The notes beneath the pieces were generated by a model. The model saw only the letters and a list, made by a program, of their open reading frames with translations. It did not search any database and was not told where the DNA came from. From contig NZ_SRJC01000005.1 of the NCBI RefSeq assembly GCF_004684905.1, positions 1 through 64,000 on the forward strand: a stretch of 64,000 bases of DNA. The letters run 5' to 3'. Position numbers and translations under genes: made by a program. Shown piece after piece: positions 38,877-53,789 of the stretch (the first letter of the stretch is position 1; the number at the start of each line of letters is the position of its first letter). This DNA comes from Halobacillus salinus (GTDB lineage: Bacteria > Bacillota > Bacilli > Bacillales > Halobacillaceae).

Positions 38877-40976
38877 ATGCGCCGATTTCTTCTGGTCTGT
38901 GTTCTGATCATCACCACAGGATTTTCGCAAGCACCACCTAAAGACCAACTCACCATCATCGTCGAACTGGACGAATCACCGGAAAACTTCATCTCGGAAA
39001 TCGAGTCGAGATTACCAAGGCTTGAAGTGGTCGCGCAGTACGACACTATCTTCAATGGAGTGGCTGTTCGGGGATCAGTCGATGAATTAGAGAAATTAGC
39101 GAGAATGGATGCGGTAACCAATCAACACCCTGTGAAAACCTACCGGACCCAACAAGAGCCGCTTTCCTTTTCGACCGATACAATCAGGTCACTTGGTAAT
39201 AGTTCCTATACGGGACGTGGCGTGAAAGTGGGAGTCATTGATACGGGGATAGATTATTCTCACCCCGATTTGCAAATAAATTACCGCGGAGGATTCGATA
39301 CCGTCGATTTTGACAATGATCCAATGGAAACTTTGACAGAAGGGGCAACGGTCCACGGCACGCATGTCGCTGGTGTAATCGGTGCAAATGGAAAAATGCG
39401 CGGCATTGCACCAGATGCTGAAATCTATGCCTACCGTGCACTAGGGCCTGGTGGTATGGGTTCTTCTGTCCAAGTCATTGCGGCAATTGAAGAAGCGGTA
39501 GAGGACGGGATGGATGTCATCAACTTGTCGCTCGGTAACGATGTGAACGGTCCCGATTGGCCGACTTCCCATGCAGTGGATCGTGCGATAGAGATGGGCA
39601 CGACAGTTGTTGTCGCGGCGGGGAATTCAGGGCCGGATGACTGGACGGTCGGTTCTCCGGCAACCTCCCCGGACGCCATCACCGTCGGCGCAGTTGCTTT
39701 ACCATCCGAAATGCCGGTGCTCGAGATAGGACGGCGAAAAATTATGCTCACTCCTTTACTTGGATCTTCGAAATGGTCGCTTACGAAGAAATATCCCCTC
39801 CATTTCGCTGGTAAGGGAGAAGGGGAAATAGAGAACGCTCGTGGAAAGATCGTCGTCTTCGAACGAGGCATTGTTCCTTTTTATGAAAAAGCAGAGAAAG
39901 CTTATAGAGCAGGAGCGGAAGCCGCCATTATCTATAATAATGAAGAAGGCGGATTCCAAGGGTCCTTGAACGGCATGAACCTCCCGATTCCTGTAGTCGC
40001 CGTGACAAAGAAAGAGGGAGAATGGCTTTTAGAACAAAAAGATCAATGGGCCGCGACGGTTTGGGAAGAGCTGGATCAAAGAATGGCAGAATTCAGTTCA
40101 AGAGGACCGATCACCTCGAGTTGGGCGATCAAGCCTGATGTCGTTGCGCCTGGTGTGGATATAATGAGTACGGTTCCTGGAGGGTACGCTCCGTTGCAAG
40201 GGACAAGTATGGCTGCGCCGCATGTCGCAGGGTTGGCTGCACTGGTCAAAGAAGCACATCCAGACTGGGAACCAAAAAAAGTGAAGCAAGCATTGATGAG
40301 TGGTGCAGAGGTGTTGGACGGGGTTCAGCCAACAGAACAAGGAATGGGTTATATCGATATCGAACGTTCTATTGAGCCGAGCCTTCTCTTGGACGGGAAA
40401 CTTGAATTCGGGCGTGTGCAGGACAAGTTCTTCCGAGACTCGAAAACGGTAACCATCACGAATCCGACAGACAAAGAAGTGAAAGTCCAGATGAGACAGC
40501 CAGGGAAGAATCCTGGTGAAACGTGGTCGGTTCCGGGAACGACGTATATTTCTCCTGGTGCAACGGAAGAATTGCAGGTGGAGTTACAGATCTCTGGTTC
40601 GATGCTCTCTGATGGAGTCCATGAAGGATACCTGGTCGTCGAGTCTTCATCCGATGAATACCACATCCCCTATTTATATATTAAGGAATCCGGAACCTAT
40701 GCAAAGGTATCAGGCTTTGAATTGTCCCGCACTTTAAATGATCAAGTACGCTACCGGTTCTACCTTTCAGAACAGACACAAAAGCTGTCGGTTGACCTAT
40801 ACCGTTCCGGTACCATGGTAGACCAAGGGCGTGTTCTTGAAATAGACAACAACCACGCTGGAATGGTGGAAGGCACGATCGATACGAGGAAGGAATGGAA
40901 AGGTGCCTACGTGGCAGCCGTTACGGCCACCATAGATGGAGAGGAATTCACCTACACATTCCCCGTCTTTTTCTAA
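38877..40976 (+). CDS. Vpr-like secreted subtilisin-family serine protease
   Basis: 699 residues. Signal peptide (MRRFLLVCVLIITTGFSQA), an inhibitor I9-like prodomain (about residues 20-90), then the S8 peptidase domain with Asp in VGVIDTGIDYSHPD near residue 122, His in VHGTHVAGVIGANG near 162 and Ser in GTSMAAPHVAGLAA near 443. A PA domain is inserted between His and Ser (about residues 290-385), as in Vpr and lactocepin-like proteases. The C-terminal 200 residues look like an Fn3-type beta domain. Likely secreted for protein degradation. AAAGGAG precedes the ATG. The cell-wall anchor motif LPxTG is absent. Confidence 0.92.
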   Translation: MRRFLLVCVLIITTGFSQAPPKDQLTIIVELDESPENFISEIESRLPRLEVVAQYDTIFNGVAVRGSVDELEKLARMDAVTNQHPVKTYRTQQEPLSFSTDTIRSLGNSSYTGRGVKVGVIDTGIDYSHPDLQINYRGGFDTVDFDNDPMETLTEGATVHGTHVAGVIGANGKMRGIAPDAEIYAYRALGPGGMGSSVQVIAAIEEAVEDGMDVINLSLGNDVNGPDWPTSHAVDRAIEMGTTVVVAAGNSGPDDWTVGSPATSPDAITVGAVALPSEMPVLEIGRRKIMLTPLLGSSKWSLTKKYPLHFAGKGEGEIENARGKIVVFERGIVPFYEKAEKAYRAGAEAAIIYNNEEGGFQGSLNGMNLPIPVVAVTKKEGEWLLEQKDQWAATVWEELDQRMAEFSSRGPITSSWAIKPDVVAPGVDIMSTVPGGYAPLQGTSMAAPHVAGLAALVKEAHPDWEPKKVKQALMSGAEVLDGVQPTEQGMGYIDIERSIEPSLLLDGKLEFGRVQDKFFRDSKTVTITNPTDKEVKVQMRQPGKNPGETWSVPGTTYISPGATEELQVELQISGSMLSDGVHEGYLVVESSSDEYHIPYLYIKESGTYAKVSGFELSRTLNDQVRYRFYLSEQTQKLSVDLYRSGTMVDQGRVLEIDNNHAGMVEGTIDTRKEWKGAYVAAVTATIDGEEFTYTFPVFF

Positions 40977-41015
40977 CATTACGGCGGTTCTAAATGATAT
41001 GCATTTTTGTGTGGT

Positions 41016-41044
41016 ACCTTGTAAGAGCAGGGCTCTTGCAAGGT
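41016..41044 (+). terminator. Hairpin after the Vpr-like protease
   Basis: ACCTTGTAAGAGC / GCTCTTGCAAGGT with a 3-base loop and one G-T pair; there is no T run, so termination may be incomplete. Confidence 0.6.
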
Positions 41045-41111
41045 GCTGTACAATTGTGACGAATTTGTGATCGTTTCTTGTCAGACATTTGTATTTTTAA
41101 TCGTAATTGCA

Positions 41112-41140
41112 TTGACATGAAAAGAACCCTAATGTATTCT
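41112..41140 (+). promoter_or_regulatory. ATP synthase operon promoter
   Basis: TTGACA (exact) -17 bases- TATTCT, 50 bases before atpZ. It is the only good promoter in the 210-base gap and would drive the nine following genes. Confidence 0.65.
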
Positions 41141-41189
41141 TACATAGTGTGGAATGATAAGGTTTTCATACCTAATGTAGAAAGGCTTG

Positions 41190-41411
41190 ATGCATGTGAA
41201 GTCAAAGCCGCCTTTTCAAGCCATGGCACTCACAAGCGCGATCGTTTCTCAACTCGCTGGCGGACCACTCGTCGGAGTTTACCTGGGAAAATGGATCGAC
41301 AGCCAACTATCCACAGCACCCACGTTTCTAATCATCGGAATCTTCCTTGGATTAGGGGCAGGTACATACGGAACCATTCATTTAGTACGCAAGTACACGG
41401 GAGACGATTAA
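41190..41411 (+). CDS. atpZ: AtpZ, small membrane protein of the ATP synthase operon
   Basis: About 73 residues with two membrane helices (ALTSAIVSQLAGGPLVGVYLGKWI and FLIIGIFLGLGAGTYGTIHLV), the AtpZ/AtpQ pattern. AtpZ with AtpI has been linked to Mg2+/Ca2+ supply and stability of the c-ring assembly in alkaliphilic Bacillus. ATG at 41190 or GTG at 41196 could be used; AGAAAGG lies 4 and 10 bases before them. It is the first gene of the operon and ends one base before atpI. Confidence 0.85.
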   Translation: MHVKSKPPFQAMALTSAIVSQLAGGPLVGVYLGKWIDSQLSTAPTFLIIGIFLGLGAGTYGTIHLVRKYTGDD

Positions 41412-41412
41412 C

Positions 41413-41781
41413 ATGGAAGATTATCAACAGGTTATTGCCCGTCAACGAAAATGGATGTTCTACCTTCTGGCATTACTAGTACTAGGTTGGGGAGTCACAC
41501 CTTGGCAACCCATATTCCTCGGGCTTCTTTTAGGAGCACTACTAAGCTTTTACAACCTCTGGCTTATGCAACGAAAAATCCGCAAGCTTGGCGAAGCTAC
41601 AGCAGACAACCTGTCTGTGAGAGGGATTGGTACTTTCACGCGATTGGCATCCGGAGCTTTAGCCGTTGTCATCGCCCTTCAGTTTGAAGAATATTTCCAT
41701 TTAATTTCAGTAGTATTGGGCTTAATGGCAGCCTACATTGTCATTTTAATAGATTACCTTTTCAACAAATCTACAGCTTAG
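41413..41781 (+). CDS. atpI: ATP synthase subunit I
   Basis: 122 residues with four membrane helices, the usual form of AtpI, a helper for c-ring assembly and Mg2+ handling rather than a part of the finished enzyme. Its ATG lies one base after the atpZ stop codon, so translation is probably coupled. Confidence 0.88.
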   Translation: MEDYQQVIARQRKWMFYLLALLVLGWGVTPWQPIFLGLLLGALLSFYNLWLMQRKIRKLGEATADNLSVRGIGTFTRLASGALAVVIALQFEEYFHLISVVLGLMAAYIVILIDYLFNKSTA

Positions 41782-41796
41782 CATGATGGAAGGTAG

Positions 41797-42528
<732 letters not shown>

Positions 42529-42540
42529 TATAAAGAATAA

Positions 42541-42789
<249 letters not shown>

Positions 42790-42811
42790 GTAGGACGAGC
42801 AACCGTTTTAT

Positions 42812-42839
42812 GGCGAAGTTCACATTTTCGATCTTCGCC
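42812..42839 (+). promoter_or_regulatory. Hairpin in the atpE-atpF gap
   Basis: GGCGAAG / CTTCGCC with a 14-base loop, no T run after it. It may act as an mRNA processing or stability element, as is common after the highly translated atpE. The rest of the 230-base gap holds no clear gene. Confidence 0.45.
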
Positions 42840-43020
42840 TTTGCTTTATCCTTTATGAACAACACAATACCCGTAAGGGAAAGAAAGAAAACTTCGACGA
42901 CAGCAGTAAGCTGAAGCCGGGTTTTTCTCATGTATAGCTCCTGTTTTATACAGGGGGAGTGTCTTTAACAGATTTTCAGCAAAAGCCTGATACGAGATGG
43001 TGTGGGAAGGAGTGAAAACT

Positions 43021-43545
43021 GTGCAAGTATTCACAAATAGTCTTGTCCTCGGAGCAGAGGGAGGATTTCTAGTCGGAGATATGCTTACTCAACTGGTATT
43101 CTTCATTATCCTTCTAGTGCTACTCCGCATTTTTGCTTGGGGACCACTGATGAACATGATGAAAGAGCGTGAAGATTACGTTGCAAACGAGATCAACACG
43201 GCAGAGAAGAGTCGTGAAGAAGCTCAGAAAATGCAACGTGAAGCGTCTGAAGAGTTGAAGAAAACGCGTCAAGATGCACAGAGTATTATCGAAGATGCAC
43301 GCAAGACAGCTGGACAACAGGAACGTGACATTCTTGAATCCGCTCGTGCTGAAGCAGAACGAATCAAAGAGTCTGCCCGTCAGGAAATCGAGCAGGAGCG
43401 AGACAAAGCGGTACAAGCCCTTAAAGATCAAGTGGCTTCCATGTCTGTCATGATTGCATCCAAAGTAATCGAAAAAGAATTGTCTGAACAGGATCAAGAG
43501 AAATTGATCAATGAATACATTGACGAGGCAGGAGAAGAGCGATGA
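43021..43545 (+). CDS. atpF: ATP synthase F0 subunit b
   Basis: Peripheral stalk. 174 residues: one N-terminal membrane helix (about residues 22-42, [19 protein letters not shown]) and a long charged coiled coil, with the [21 protein letters not shown] start of the stalk. It begins with GTG after GAAGGAGTG. Its stop overlaps the atpH ATG. Confidence 0.94.
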   Translation: MQVFTNSLVLGAEGGFLVGDMLTQLVFFIILLVLLRIFAWGPLMNMMKEREDYVANEINTAEKSREEAQKMQREASEELKKTRQDAQSIIEDARKTAGQQERDILESARAEAERIKESARQEIEQERDKAVQALKDQVASMSVMIASKVIEKELSEQDQEKLINEYIDEAGEER

Positions 43546-44090
43546 GTGTAACGATCGTTGCGAAACGTTATGCAGACGCTCTCTTCCAACTCGCTAAAGA
43601 ACACAACAAGCTGGAACAGGTAGAATCAGAACTTCGCACACTACGTGATGTTTACGTAAGCAACCCGAAACTGGTTCACTTCCTTCAGCACCCACGCGTG
43701 ACGATGGACCAGAAGAAGCAATTGGTGACGGAATCATTTCAATCGTTCTCGAAAGAAGTGCTTCATACACTTCAACTTCTTGTCGATCGCCATCGTGAGG
43801 AAATCATCGTTGACGTGGTTTCCGAATTTATCACATTAATGAATGATGCCAAAGGTGTTGCTGACGCTGAAGTTTACTCTGTACGTGAGCTTTCTGAGAA
43901 GGAGCTTGAACGTATTTCAGAAACTTTTGCACCGAAAGTCGGCAAACGTTCTTTGAACCTGAAAAACTTTGTGGACAAAGAGCTTCTCGGAGGCATCCGC
44001 CTACGAGTCGGCAACCGCATTTTCGATGGTTCAATCAGCGGAAAACTTCGCCGCATGGAGCGCGAACTTACATCCGCGAACAAAAGATGA
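43542..44090 (+). CDS. atpH: ATP synthase F1 subunit delta
   Basis: Connects the F1 head to the b stalk. 182 residues. Conserved N-terminal [14 protein letters not shown] and C-terminal [25 protein letters not shown]. The ATG overlaps the atpF stop codon (ATGA). Confidence 0.94.
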   Translation: MSVTIVAKRYADALFQLAKEHNKLEQVESELRTLRDVYVSNPKLVHFLQHPRVTMDQKKQLVTESFQSFSKEVLHTLQLLVDRHREEIIVDVVSEFITLMNDAKGVADAEVYSVRELSEKELERISETFAPKVGKRSLNLKNFVDKELLGGIRLRVGNRIFDGSISGKLRRMERELTSANKR

Positions 44091-44099
44091 TAGGGGTGA

Positions 44100-45614
<1,515 letters not shown>

Positions 45615-45631
45615 ATAAGAATGAAGGGTTA

Positions 45632-45692
45632 CTGAACAGCGGCGTACGAGCTGTTCAGCCGCCCTCCAGGTCTTAAACAAACGTTTGATTGA
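45632..45692. promoter_or_regulatory. Hairpin and palindrome between atpA and atpG
   Basis: CTGAACAGC / GCTGTTCAG is an exact 9-bp stem with a 9-base loop (45632-45658). It is followed by TTAAACAAACGTTTGATTGA (45673-45692), which is the reverse complement of the site before upp with one difference. The hairpin lacks a T run. Presence of an operator-like site inside an operon is unusual. Confidence 0.55.
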
Positions 45693-45723
45693 AATCGACC
45701 GAACCAGCTAGAAAGGGTGGTGA

Positions 45724-46596
<873 letters not shown>

Positions 46597-46671
46597 AAGT
46601 CTCATTTTTTTAAGTGAATAGCGTGGATAGCCACGTCGGGCTCCAGTTCCTCGTGACATGTAAATGTCTGA

Positions 46672-48129
<1,458 letters not shown>

Positions 48130-48140
48130 ACCATAGGTGA

Positions 48141-48607
<467 letters not shown>

Positions 48608-48608
<1 letters not shown>

Positions 48609-48637
48609 ACTGCTTTCATCTTTGAGAGCAGTTTTTT
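48608..48637 (+). terminator. ATP synthase operon terminator
   Basis: AACTGCT / AGCAGTT stem extended by TTC / GAG pairing, then TTTTTT; it begins inside the atpC stop codon. Confidence 0.8.
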
Positions 48638-48809
48638 ATTTCTTTTCAAGAAAAAATTTCATTTCGACCGCAACTCCTGTCACTTTGTGTTCGAATAGTA
48701 TATTATTGTCACTATTACCCGGGAAATGAAAAATAATATTGCTTTCTTGTCAATTCCTGTTTGAACTATGTCATGCATTGGTATATAGGGGAAAGAGGTG
48801 TTTTTTTAG

Positions 48810-49043
48810 GTGGAACAATACTTCGCACAAGATGCACTAGTCAGCATGACATCGCATTTGATTTTCATCATTATTACCTGGAGACTGATACAAGCGGTGA
48901 ACTTCGACGCTTTCTTCAGAAAGCAGCGCGTATTCGAAGCGAGACTCTTCATTATATTTGTGACGATTGCGCTCGGAACGACCGTAAGTAACTTCTTCCT
49001 CGACTTAATTTCTTGGTCGAACAGTCTCATTTATCTGTTTTAG
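48810..49043 (+). CDS. ywzB: DUF1146 family membrane protein YwzB
   Basis: 77 residues with two membrane helices (about 12-30 and 44-62) and the WRLIQAVNFDAFFRK connecting segment typical of the family. Function unknown. It starts with GTG after AAAGAGGTG. It lies between the atp operon and ywmB as in B. subtilis. Confidence 0.85.
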   Translation: MEQYFAQDALVSMTSHLIFIIITWRLIQAVNFDAFFRKQRVFEARLFIIFVTIALGTTVSNFFLDLISWSNSLIYLF

Positions 49044-49136
49044 AAACATGTCTAAAGTTGTTTGAAATTGCATCGTATGAATGATGTCTTCCTAGGTCAA
49101 ACTTATAGTAAGTTGATGCTTGGGGAGGCATAAAAA

Positions 49137-49832
49137 ATGAAAGTGATAATTGCATTGATCGGGTCGTTGATAATGGTGATTTCAGGTGTTTATCCACAGG
49201 AGAGGTCTGAAGAGAATCAGTTACAGCAATTTGCAGACTTTGCTGAGGACGAGCAGCTGGAGATTACAGAATGGTCTTGGACCGCGAAAGAACCGATCCA
49301 CCAAGATGAAACAGAGAAGTGGGCTCAACAAGCTTCTTCCCTTTTCGAAGATGAACCAGAAGTTGAAGAAACGATTCACGCGGAGAAACGGACATGGACG
49401 AAACAGACAGGTGATATAATAGAAACGTTAAGCCTGATTATACCAAATGATTCCATTAATTCCGCTGAAAGGGTTTATGCTATAGATGGGAAGGGAAATG
49501 CCTCTCTAAGCCAAAAATGGGCCTCACGTAAGGATCTTACGAAAAGTCGACTTTTCTCAGAAAATGTCACTATTTTCTCTTGTATTAAGTCAGTGAAAAA
49601 TGGTATTATTGATGATGTTTTAGTGTATGAGAAATTCAAAGAAGCATTCGATGTTGTAACGATAAACGTAGTCAAAGACAATGGTTGGACAAGTATGTCC
49701 GGACATAGTAACAAATGGGGTCAATCACTCCCAATACTTAGTGAAGAGATGAACGTGCAGTTCGCTTCGAGAACATTGGGCGGAAGGACAAACGTAACGA
49801 TTGGAACACCCATTATTACTGCTGAATATTAA
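49137..49832 (+). CDS. ywmB: YwmB family protein
   Basis: 231 residues with an N-terminal signal sequence (MKVIIALIGSLIMVISGVYP). The rest is a YwmB (DUF1779) domain, whose fold is related to TATA-binding-like repeats; its role is unknown, probably at the cell surface and linked to sporulation by its neighbours murA and spoIID. Identified mainly by position between ywzB and murA and by the C-terminal VTINVVKDNGWTSMSGHSN / PIITAEY pattern. Confidence 0.75.
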   Translation: MKVIIALIGSLIMVISGVYPQERSEENQLQQFADFAEDEQLEITEWSWTAKEPIHQDETEKWAQQASSLFEDEPEVEETIHAEKRTWTKQTGDIIETLSLIIPNDSINSAERVYAIDGKGNASLSQKWASRKDLTKSRLFSENVTIFSCIKSVKNGIIDDVLVYEKFKEAFDVVTINVVKDNGWTSMSGHSNKWGQSLPILSEEMNVQFASRTLGGRTNVTIGTPIITAEY

Positions 49833-49865
49833 TATAATGAATATGGACGCGAAGGAGAATGAACC

Positions 49866-51176
49866 TTGGAAAAAATCATCGTCCGTGGTGGGAGGCAGCT
49901 GAATGGTACTGTGAAAGCTGAAGGTGCCAAGAATGCCGTACTGCCTGTCATCGCAGCAAGTATAATCGCAAGTGAAGGTAAAAGCGTTTTGCATGACGTT
50001 CCTGCATTAGCAGATGTAACGACAATCAACCAAGTCATAAAACATATGAACGCTGATGTACATGTCGAAGGAAATACAGTCACGGTAGATGCTTCTCGTC
50101 AACTCGAGACCGAAGCACCAATTGAATATGTTCGTAAAATGCGCGCTTCTGTTCTTGTATTGGGACCACTTTTGGCCCGCTATGGCCATGCTAAAGTCGC
50201 TATGCCTGGAGGATGTGCGATTGGATCAAGACCGATCGATCAGCACTTGAAAGGCTTCGAAGCTATGGGAGCGGAAGTTACTGTAGGAAACGGCTATGTA
50301 GAAGCTGAAGTGAAAGGTCGCCTGCAAGGAGCGAAAGTTTATTTTGACGTGCCGAGTGTCGGCGCTACAGAAAACGTCATGATGGCAGCTGCTCTAGCAG
50401 AAGGTAAGACAGTCCTTGAGAACTGTGCGAAAGAGCCAGAGATTGTTGACCTTGCTAACTACTTGAACAAAATGGGAGCGCATATCGTCGGTGCGGGTAC
50501 AGAAACAATCCGTATCGAGGGAGTGGAGAAACTCACTGGCGCAGAACATACTATCATCCCTGACCGTATCGAGGTCGGTACGTTCATGGTAGCCGCAGCT
50601 ATTACTGGCGGTAACGTCCTTGTAGAAGGTGCTATGCCGGAACACATTCGTTCTGTCATTGCCAAAATGGAAGAGATGGGTGTAACCATTCGTGAAGAGG
50701 AAGATGGCGTTCGTGTCATCGGACCGGATCGTTTGAAAGCAACTGACATCAAGACGATGCCACACCCAGGATTCCCGACAGATATGCAATCTCAAATGAT
50801 GGCTCTTATGTTGAGTGCACAGGGTAACAGTGTCATTACAGAGACAGTCTTTGAAAACCGCTTTATGCATGTAGAAGAATTCCGTCGTATGAATGCGAAC
50901 CTGAAAATCGAAGGTCGCAGTGTCATCGTCGAAGGACCTTCCAGCTTGCAAGGAGCAGAAGTAGCTGCAACCGACTTACGTGCCGGTGCCGCACTTGTGC
51001 TAGCGGGATTAGTATCTGAAGGCTATACTCGCGTAACAGAGCTTAAGCACCTCGATCGAGGCTATGTAAACTTCACTGAAAAGCTTCGTGCTCTAGGTGC
51101 AGATATCGAGCGCGTGAATGAAGTAGAAACTTACCAAGAAGAACTCGAGCCAAGCGAATCATTATCGACCTTATAA
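49866..51176 (+). CDS. murA: UDP-N-acetylglucosamine 1-carboxyvinyltransferase, main copy
   Basis: The MurAA-type enzyme for the first step of peptidoglycan synthesis. 436 residues. Active Cys in [20 protein letters not shown] near residue 117, and [12 protein letters not shown] near 305. It starts with TTG after GAAGGAGAATGAACC. Paralogue of murZ in the same window; in B. subtilis this copy, in the same position before spoIID, is the essential one. Confidence 0.95.
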   Translation: MEKIIVRGGRQLNGTVKAEGAKNAVLPVIAASIIASEGKSVLHDVPALADVTTINQVIKHMNADVHVEGNTVTVDASRQLETEAPIEYVRKMRASVLVLGPLLARYGHAKVAMPGGCAIGSRPIDQHLKGFEAMGAEVTVGNGYVEAEVKGRLQGAKVYFDVPSVGATENVMMAAALAEGKTVLENCAKEPEIVDLANYLNKMGAHIVGAGTETIRIEGVEKLTGAEHTIIPDRIEVGTFMVAAAITGGNVLVEGAMPEHIRSVIAKMEEMGVTIREEEDGVRVIGPDRLKATDIKTMPHPGFPTDMQSQMMALMLSAQGNSVITETVFENRFMHVEEFRRMNANLKIEGRSVIVEGPSSLQGAEVAATDLRAGAALVLAGLVSEGYTRVTELKHLDRGYVNFTEKLRALGADIERVNEVETYQEELEPSESLSTL

Positions 51177-51189
51177 TATATTCAACCTG

Positions 51190-51235
51190 AGCTTGCCTAT
51201 TTCATCTGTTTGATGAGATAGGCAAGCTTTTTTTT
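51190..51235 (+). terminator. murA terminator
   Basis: AGCTTGCCTAT / ATAGGCAAGCT with further internal TCATC / GATGA pairing and eight T. Confidence 0.9.
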
Positions 51236-51449
51236 GCGTCGAAAAACATTCCTTAATAATGAGGTTGTATTTCGTAGGTATGGTGTCGTTTTCTCCATTA
51301 GTGATCTTGAATTCTCAAGTAACCCTGTCTGATTACCGATTAACGTCCCACCGCCACTTTTTTACATAGAAAGGTTCTATCATCTCCCAATGCTGGATAT
51401 ATATTTACTAGAGGGATGTCCCCTCGATTCTAAGCCCGGGAGGATGCGA

Positions 51450-52439
51450 ATGAAGAGAGAAAATTGGATAGGTATCATCGCCGTAGGTGGTCTTTTCATG
51501 GCCATACTCATCATACCAACTTTGATTGTTGTACCTTTTACAGGATCCAATGACATGGATCAAGTTCGCGAGACACCTCAAGAACAACAAGCGGAACTTC
51601 CTCAGGACCTGTCGCCTTTCACTGTCAGAGTGTTAAGGAGCAGTGGGGAAGTCGAGAAAGTTCCTTTAGAGACGTATGTGGCGAGAGTGGTCGCTTCGGA
51701 GATGCCGGCTAATTTCGAAGTAGAGGCTTTGAAGGCACAATCTTTGGCAGCGAGAACGTATATTACGGGACAATTGGAGAACGGATCTCCTGTGTCAGAG
51801 AAAGCGGACGTAACAGACACTGTCCAGCATCAGGTGTACAAAAACGATGTGGAACTTAGACAACAATGGCAGGACGCATATCAAGGTAATATGAAGAAAA
51901 TCAATGAAGCTGTCAAAGCAACGGCTGGAGAAATCATCACGTACGAACGCAAGCCGATCACGGCGGCTTTTTTCTCGACTAGCAACGGGTTTACTGAAAA
52001 TGCAGAAGACTATTGGGAAAATGAGATTCCGTATTTGAAAAGTGTAGAAAGCCCTTGGGATCAATCTTCACCGAAGTTCAAGGACCAGAAGATCATCAGC
52101 TCAGAGGAATTGCAGGCAACATTAGGCGTTTCTACTATTGCTGGTACGACGCTTACCAAGACACAAGGCAACCGAGTGGATGAAGTGCATTTCGGAGACA
52201 AGACGTTCACAGGTCGAGAGATTCGAGAAGCATTCAGTCTATCGTCCAGTGATTTTACGATGTCCCAAAAAGGGGATCATATCATTTTTACGACGAAGGG
52301 CTATGGACACGGGGTAGGGATGAGTCAGTACGGAGCAAACGGCATGGCCAAAGATGGCAGAACGTATAAAGACATTGTGAAGCACTACTATAAAGGGATC
52401 GAAATCTCTCCTTTGAGCACACAAACTGCTTTGAAGTAG
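51450..52439 (+). CDS. spoIID: Stage II sporulation protein D
   Basis: Lytic transglycosylase of the DMP engulfment complex in the mother cell. 329 residues: one N-terminal membrane helix (about 7-28), then the SpoIID domain with [35 protein letters not shown] near residues 75-110 (catalytic Glu in SEMP) and [19 protein letters not shown] near residue 290. The ATG at 51450 is 6 bases after GGGAGG; the in-frame ATG at 51444 overlaps it. Transcription by SigE is expected but I saw no convincing promoter. Confidence 0.94.
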   Translation: MKRENWIGIIAVGGLFMAILIIPTLIVVPFTGSNDMDQVRETPQEQQAELPQDLSPFTVRVLRSSGEVEKVPLETYVARVVASEMPANFEVEALKAQSLAARTYITGQLENGSPVSEKADVTDTVQHQVYKNDVELRQQWQDAYQGNMKKINEAVKATAGEIITYERKPITAAFFSTSNGFTENAEDYWENEIPYLKSVESPWDQSSPKFKDQKIISSEELQATLGVSTIAGTTLTKTQGNRVDEVHFGDKTFTGREIREAFSLSSSDFTMSQKGDHIIFTTKGYGHGVGMSQYGANGMAKDGRTYKDIVKHYYKGIEISPLSTQTALK

Positions 52440-52442
52440 ACA

Positions 52443-52470
52443 AAAGGCCAGGTGCTCACCTGGCCTTTAA
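52443..52470 (+). terminator. spoIID terminator
   Basis: AAAGGCCAGGTG / CACCTGGCCTTT is an exact 12-bp stem with a 2-base loop. Confidence 0.8.
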
Positions 52471-52488
52471 TAAATTTTTCATTGTTAT

Positions 52489-52518
52489 GTATATATTTCC
52501 TCTAATCTGTTCAGAATG
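52489..52518 (+). promoter_or_regulatory. Weak SigF promoter candidate of spoIIQ
   Basis: GTATA-15 [15 protein letters not shown]. The -35 fits GYWTA exactly; the -10 has three mismatches. spoIIQ is SigF-dependent in B. subtilis. Confidence 0.35.
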
Positions 52519-52536
52519 GTTTTTGAGGTGATGAAC

Positions 52537-53427
52537 ATGAGAGAGGAAGAAAACAAAAGCGTGACTAAATTAAAGGTTAAACGCTTGATGCGCAAGAAGT
52601 GGTTGTATCCAGCTTTGTATCTGTCGGTAGCTGCATTAGTGTTAGTCGGAGTGTTTTGGTACCAACAAGGAGCAAGTGACTTAGATCAAGTTCAAGAAGA
52701 GCCGGAAACAAACGTTCAAGATGAAATCCTGACAAACAATACTAGAGACGAATCTGTACCTGTCATGGAACAAAACGAGAACTTGCAAATGCCGGTTGTG
52801 GATGAAGCGACTGCTTCCATCGTAACCAACTTCTATGACTACGACGCAACTGAAGCTGAACAAGAAAGTGCACTGGTCCTATACAACAATAAGTATTACC
52901 AAAGTGAAGGCGTAGACATTACTAGAGAAGATGGAGAATCCTTCGAAGTTACAGCGTCCCTATCTGGTACGGTAACAGAGATCAAAGAAGATCCGCTTTA
53001 CGGAAATGTTATTGAAATCACACACGACCAAGATGTCAGCACGGTTTACGCAAGCCTAGATCAAGTACAAGTTGAAACAGGTGCTAGCGTGACACAAGGT
53101 GATGTTCTAGGTACAGCAGGAAGCAACTCTTTCGGACAAGCTAGCGGCGTACACGTACACTTTGAAGTACGTAAAGCAGGCGAGCCTGTAAACCCTGAGA
53201 ATTTCTTTGGACAACCAGTCTCAAACATTGATGACGGTTCTGAAGACGGAGTAGATGAAGAAGAAGCACAAGACAATACTCCAGCTCAAGAAGACGAAGC
53301 AGAAGATAACGCTCCTGTACAGGAAGATGAAGAAGGTACTCCATCTGAAGAACCTACAGATTCTGACGAAGAACAACCAGCACCAGAAGAAGATAGCGCA
53401 TCATCAATCTCAACAACACAAGCATAA
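52537..53427 (+). CDS. spoIIQ: Stage II sporulation protein Q
   Basis: Forespore membrane protein that binds SpoIIIAH across the intermembrane space. 296 residues: short cytoplasmic N-terminus, one membrane helix (about 25-44), and a LytM/M23 domain. The first zinc ligand His is replaced (YYQSEGVDI instead of H..GVD), as in B. subtilis SpoIIQ, while HVHFEV is kept, so it is probably not an active peptidase. The last about 70 residues are a very acidic, low-complexity tail (EDEAEDNAPVQEDEEGTPSE), longer than in B. subtilis and typical of halophile surface proteins. ATG at 52537 lies 6 bases after GAGGTGA. Confidence 0.93.
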   Translation: MREEENKSVTKLKVKRLMRKKWLYPALYLSVAALVLVGVFWYQQGASDLDQVQEEPETNVQDEILTNNTRDESVPVMEQNENLQMPVVDEATASIVTNFYDYDATEAEQESALVLYNNKYYQSEGVDITREDGESFEVTASLSGTVTEIKEDPLYGNVIEITHDQDVSTVYASLDQVQVETGASVTQGDVLGTAGSNSFGQASGVHVHFEVRKAGEPVNPENFFGQPVSNIDDGSEDGVDEEEAQDNTPAQEDEAEDNAPVQEDEEGTPSEEPTDSDEEQPAPEEDSASSISTTQA

Positions 53428-53428
53428 G

Positions 53429-53458
53429 ATGAGGGTATTCTTACCCTCATTTTTTTTG
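53429..53458 (+). terminator. spoIIQ terminator
   Basis: ATGAGGGTA / TACCCTCAT with a 4-base loop and eight T. The next 330 bases hold a decayed repeat-like stretch (AGACTCCTC and CGCTTTCC blocks near 53499-53538) and the spoIIID promoter. Confidence 0.9.
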
Positions 53459-53623
53459 TGTGAAAAAGTGGTTGAGGAGAGGAGGAAGCTTTGCAAGGAT
53501 TCGCTTTCCTATGGGGAGAACGGTCAAGACTCCTCAGGTAAGCGGTTATATATTCCTTACATGATCTTTGAATGGAACAAGCTTGTGATTCGCTACATGA
53601 CAAACTCGGCTGTTACATAAATA

Positions 53624-53652
53624 GCATATCTGCAATCTTTTAGTAATACAAT
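53624..53652 (+). promoter_or_regulatory. Candidate SigE promoter of spoIIID
   Basis: GCATATC-14 bases-AATACAAT is close to the mother-cell SigE pattern (KMATATT, CATACANT), with one mismatch in each box. spoIIID is SigE-dependent in B. subtilis. Confidence 0.5.
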
Positions 53653-53789
53653 GAGGATAACCGAGCACTCGGTAACATCCAGGGTCAACTGCTATGACAA
53701 ACATCAAGAGGCCCCCTTACCAATTTCATAACAGAAGAGCTTTCCGTCAAGCCACCCCCTTGGATAGTCAATCACAGGAGGCGAGTGGA

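Noticed and set aside
42856-42915. 19-residue frame MNNTIPVREKKKTSTTAVS in the atpE-atpF gap
   Set aside because: Its ribosome site is poor and it has no recognisable features; the gap is better explained as untranslated operon RNA.
53467-53550. Sixth full copy of the structured repeat after spoIIQ
   Set aside because: CGCTTTCC and AGACTCCTC blocks are present, but in inconsistent relative orientation and without pairing arms; too decayed to count as a copy.
53255-53620. Plus-strand 121-residue frame rich in Lys overlapping the end of spoIIQ
   Set aside because: It is the out-of-frame reading of the acidic, repetitive spoIIQ tail and lacks a ribosome site.
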